Below, one piece after another: positions 59,895-64,000 of a DNA stretch of 64,000 nucleotides. The first letter of the stretch is position 1. Every line of letters starts with the position of its first letter. The position numbers and the translations under genes were made by a program. The DNA is from Zanthoxylum bungeanum (Eukaryota > Streptophyta > Magnoliopsida > Sapindales > Rutaceae): the NCBI GenBank assembly GCA_019454045.1, contig SKCR01001807.1:38652-102651 (forward strand). Direction: 5' to 3'. The notes beneath the pieces are model-generated. The model was not told the origin of the DNA. It did no database searches and saw only the letters and a program-made list of their open reading frames with translations.

Positions 59895-61438
59895 TGTTAG
59901 GGATATGCCCTATACCCAACTTGTGTGTGGGCTACATGTACATGTATTTGTAATATTTTCATTAATTAATAAAATGGCAATCTTTATTATACGTGTCTTA
60001 CATAACTTATATGAATCATCAAACATTGTAATAAAGACCTTGGAGTAATAAGATGATGGCTTCCACGCCTTATGAGAATCATTACTCTTAAACGTTCCTA
60101 GTCATAGTTTTGTGAATATTCTGGGCGTTCACAAAGTGGAGAGACTAGCATAATGATATGATCCGCCCTTAAGTGGGGTAGCCGATCTAATAGGCTACTA
60201 GCGGAGATTCGTCCGCTTGGTGTATCACATGGATGCATGAGTTGCTCGTGTCCATCGAACTGACAGCCGAAAGTTTTCACATGGAGTGTTTATCCCATGT
60301 GTCTGTGAGAACTTTCATGTATCGATTGTATGACTAGTCCTTAGACTTGAGGTCTTTACAATCTTATGTGTGGATCAAATAACTTTGACATTCTCCTTCC
60401 CCGGTTTAAAAGATCCGGTCATAAGGGTATGATTGGGTCATTTGTTGAAACACATGAAGTTTGAAAAGATACAACAGAGAATCTCCGCTCTCCCGGATAA
60501 TATTTTCTTATAATAGTAGTATTCCAGTTCGCGGGTTGATATGTGTGATCAGTGCTTGAGACTGTGGCCACACTGGAAGAATCATGTCAGATTCTTGGGT
60601 TAGCATGATTCATGACACTATCAACATAATACATTTTACTATATGGGTAGACATTTTCCATACCTTAGGTCAAACGGTGGGGATACAGTGAGGCGAGGGA
60701 CCGTATCATATGTAAATCGCATACATAATGGGTTATATCTTTCTTTCTCATTTGGGGGCCTTGGCATGTTGCTAAATGTCAACGTTGGTCATTGAAATCG
60801 AACGACCATCTGATCGGAGGATAATTTATGTTCGATTAAATTATCACGATTCATTTCATGTCCAACTTGAGGGGAACCCAAAAGGTCACACACAACAAAG
60901 TCGAAATCAATGGTTAACAATGCACAGTACAAATATAACATCATATATGATTGTTGTAGGAATTGTTCATAAATGGTTCAATGTGTTTAATTATTGAACA
61001 TATCATTTATGAGGTTCCATAGTGGCTTAGAGATTGGTGAATGACCAAGGGCAAAATACCCGAGCACTCAAGGTGTAGTCTTGCCGTTGAGTTTTGGCTT
61101 TGGTGTGTGCACATTTGGAGGCCACACACTTGGGTGGCTCTTTGGAACGTGGAAGAGCTTGCTGAGTTCGAGAAAAGCTTGTAGATTGGAGGGAGGACTG
61201 GAGGAGTCTTTAGTTCAAGTAAGTCTTTTTCTTTCTTTATTTTAATTAGAGTTCTTATGATAGTTAGGATGCTTAAGTTTATGTTCTTTGCATGTTTTAT
61301 GAGTTTTTATGCTTAGAGTATATAGTAACATGCCTAGGCTTGTAGAATAATCAAAACAAATGGGTATTGGGCAAAGGGATAGCGGCATCATAATTTCTTC
61401 TTTATTTTCCGCAATGCACTTGCGGCCGCTTCCCAACA
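59895..61438 (+). mobile_element. Solo LTR of copia B family, with internal deletion
   Basis: TGTTAGGGATATGCCC...CTTCCCAACA is the reverse complement of the B LTR. Flanks are CACTA (59890-59894) and GACTA (61439-61443), one mismatch. About 390 bp present in the other copies (equivalent to about 17875-18265, including the TATATAAA box) are missing at about 61047. Confidence 0.88.
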
Positions 61439-63871
61439 GACTATAAGATGTATATCCTTAAATAAAGTTCCTGGTCAATATTTACTAACACGGGTCGGTT
61501 AGTAAAATCCGCTGAGACCAGTACATATCGTATATCGTGACTTGGTCCGATGGTTTATCCCAATGAACCATGAGTCTCGGGAGACTTGTATAAACATGTA
61601 TGTGTTTATTTGATAAGACACTGAACGACTCACTAAAGATTTCCTAATATATGGTACAACAACGTCAATGTGAATCTTCTCGAGTTGAGCGAGCATAGTG
61701 GTCCTTCGACTTGAGATATCATAGTGGGATATATGAGTTATCCTGCACACTTTGATGGCAGTCATGTCACCGATCTATTCATGATCAGACCTCCGCCTGT
61801 TCGTTGGTGTAGACTGATGCACATGATATCCAGTGCATATCAAGATAGGATCTGTTAGTTCTTTGTACAGGGCATAGGCATCCTCACGTGTTTACAATCT
61901 AGTAAATCCATGGCCGTGATATAACTTCGGAAACCAGATCCGAGTGTTATTCAGAGATCGCAAATTGAAAGTCGACTATATTATATCGAACGAATTTGAC
62001 GTTTTCATCTATATCCTAGGTATAATATGGATGGCTTGTGACGAAGGGATTATAAGTATGCAATGACCTCAGCTAGCATAATTTAGTGAGATTATTTGTG
62101 GTCATCATAATCCATGAGTGGGTAGATTATAGACACGAAATTGGATTTCGTGATGGATAAACCTAAACTTAGAGAGTCTCACAATATGAAGTGAACTCGT
62201 TGAGCACTTGGGCAACACGATATGAATAATACGGATTATTCGTAATACTTCAACGGATTAAGTGAGTTAATTCGGATCGTTTAATCGGTTAAACGATAGC
62301 ACATGCATTAGGGGATTTTGTCCAATAATCATTATTGTGTATTTGTATTTGATACATAATACGATTAGATACACATTAATTATTCGTCAAATGAGATTTT
62401 GACACATGCCATAAATATATGTATTTGTTATTTATATTAAATAAAAATACATATATAATAATAATTATATTAATTGATTATTGGGATATTTAATTGTTAA
62501 AAATTTGAATAATTATTTAATTAAACTTTTCCATAAATGTTATGGAATTTGTTTAATTATTATTGGAACATTTGGCTTACTTTAATTATTCTTTATGTGT
62601 GTTCTAATTTGATTGGATAACATAAAGTATGATTTATTTAATTTGATTATTTTTTTCCAAGGACAAAAGTACCCTTGTTAAAGTCGGTCTTCCCTTTTTT
62701 AATTAGAAAAAATTGTTTTCTTCTTACACACATCTCCATTGCTGAAAACCAAAAGGAAAATGGGTATCAATGTTTGTTTGAAGATTCCATGGAGAAATGA
62801 AGGAATAATTCAAGAAAAAAGGCTTGGATTTAGGAGATTTAAGGTAAGTCTTCAAAACCCAAAGCTTGGAAATTTAGTTTCTTGTTTCTTGATGAATTAC
62901 AAATATTCTAGGGTTCCTTCAAATCTGAAAAATTAGGGCTTTTGGTTGTGGATGATGTATTGGAAGCTTGTGTGCATGTATGAAGTGTAATTGGATGCAA
63001 TTAGTGTAATTTGTGTCCAATTTGATCAATTGTTGATGAGTTGCTATTCTAGAGTGTTATGACAACTGTTGTGAAACCTATAATTATTCTTGGGTTGTTC
63101 ATATGGTCGTGACTTTGGTTTGATGTTATGATTAATTAGATTATCTTGAAAATTTGGATTTAAAGCATGAAAATTGGAATTTTTGATTTCTTGATCAGAT
63201 TCTATAAAACTAGAATTTCGTGATAAATTTGATGTCATATGAATGTAATGGATGTGTTTTGGGAGTTGGAATAATTTCCTAAAAGTGTCTCATAGTTGAA
63301 ATAAGCGAAAACGGAAAAAAAAAAGGCGTTACAGGGTGACTTTTTTTAGCCAACCGGGTGACGGCTGTCCAACAGTGGAGTTTGTCACTATTCGGGCAGC
63401 CCATGAACTGCCCTGACACTATTAGGCTGACCTGGACATTCCCCATAAGTGTCGGGTGGTCGGTTCATTCGAAAATACATTTTTCATCATCTTACAGATA
63501 AACAGTTTTCGTAAAAGTTTCGCGAAGTTTCAACCTTATTTATGTCAATATTTGATATTGAATAAATAGGTTTAGGTGAAATATGAATAAATTATTCATA
63601 TTAGATATTGAATAATTTATTCGGTAATTTGAAAAAATTTTAAAATACGATTTCGCCCGAACCGCGCTTCCGCTGCGCCCATCGCCCAAAACCCCAACAT
63701 GCAGATCAACGGCAATAAGGTAGTTCAACATCCTCATCTTCCAATAATTATAATCGCTTTCGTTGTAGAAGGGAGGTCTAGTGCTTGAAAATCCTTCGGC
63801 AAGATTTGATGAGTTGTTTGTAGAGGCTATGATCTATTATTGGACGGTTAGGTCCTTATTGAGAGTACCTC
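61439..63871. other. Unassigned AT-rich DNA, partly host copia LTR
   Basis: 61439 to about 62750 probably continues the host copia 3' LTR: it has AACCAGATCCGAGTGTTAT-type sequence and then a run-up to CTTCTTACACACATCTCC resembling a transcript leader. From 62750 to 63871 I see no element, ORF of substance or RNA gene. A GC-richer island at 63330-63450 is also unexplained. Confidence 0.4.
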
Positions 63872-63883
63872 GCTCTGATACCA
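63872..63883 (-). other. Primer-binding site of another copia element
   Basis: Minus strand TGGTATCAGAGC, the exact initiator-Met PBS of plant copia elements, two bases from an LTR edge. It belongs to a minus-strand element whose internal region to the left is truncated or unrecognisable. Confidence 0.85.
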
Positions 63884-63885
63884 AT

Positions 63886-64000
63886 TGAAATTACCTACAA
63901 GCACACAACAAGTACAACTCTATATACCCAAGAGGGGGATGAATTTGGTAATGGCCTAAATATACAGAATTAAAAATCTTTGCCGATTTAATGCCACGAA
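63886..64000 (-). repeat. Copia LTR end, partial
   Basis: Starts TGAAATTACC on the plus strand (minus-strand end GGTAATTTCA). It includes CATCCCCCTCTTGGGTATAT on the minus strand, a common ending of plant copia LTRs. It continues beyond the window. Confidence 0.75.

Noticed and set aside
62739..63737. Short ORFs at the right end as host genes
   Set aside because: At most 65 codons, with no domain, no splice-supported continuation and AT-rich composition like the surrounding repeats.

Overview
The window is a block of nested LTR retrotransposons from a flowering-plant nuclear genome. I found no host gene, tRNA or rRNA gene. The plant assignment rests on an Athila-type Ty3/gypsy element primed by tRNA-Asp, two Tat-clade Ty3/gypsy elements with very long LTRs (one encodes the plant-specific second RNase H), and several degenerate Ty1/copia elements primed by initiator tRNA-Met. 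The species cannot be told. Almost every long open frame is either a broken gag-pol piece or a chance frame inside an LTR.

Layout. 1-6665 is the 5' part of an Athila-type element on the minus strand (gag-pol 1-4354, PBS 4438-4455, LTR 4462-6665), cut by the window edge. It sits in an old plus-strand copia ('host copia'). The host copia reappears at 6666-7815 (integrase), 9940-10272, 35112-35251, 48207-49402 (reverse transcriptase and RNase H remnants) and 59373-59620 (polypurine tract). The pieces are separated by: a solo copia LTR (7816-9939); copia B (10273-35111, minus), whose 5' LTR is split by the 15.7-kb Tat element T1 (19146-34844, plus, TSD CGGAT); the rearranged Tat element T2 (35252-48206, TSD CTTTC/CTTTT), whose LTR holds Athila and copia fragments; copia C (49403-59367, minus, TSD CGGTA); and a solo LTR of the B family (59895-61438). 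61439-63871 is unassigned AT-rich DNA. The window ends in another copia LTR (from 63886, minus).

Relative age, judged by eye from LTR pairs: copia B is old (about ten differences in the first 110 bases), T1 is young (two differences in a 260-base stretch), and copia C is the youngest (its LTRs are identical over the first 100 or so bases). Copia C and T1 cannot make functional proteins, so both were probably mobilised by proteins supplied in trans.

The most interesting signals are structural rather than coding. (1) A 96-nt block occurs twice in each Tat LTR, keeps its exact length in seven copies, and shows compensatory changes in two predicted stems. (2) The copia C-family LTR carries a ladder of about eight consecutive perfect hairpins with three-base loops. 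(3) A roughly 240-bp leader module is shared, in sense orientation between PBS and gag, by a Ty1/copia and a Ty3/gypsy element. (4) Both Tat families have an apparent exon between pol and the 3' LTR, bounded by matching splice-site sequences; in T2 it is one open frame of 18-residue repeats. (5) A dense cluster of G-box/ABRE-type ACGT motifs lies in the Athila LTR.
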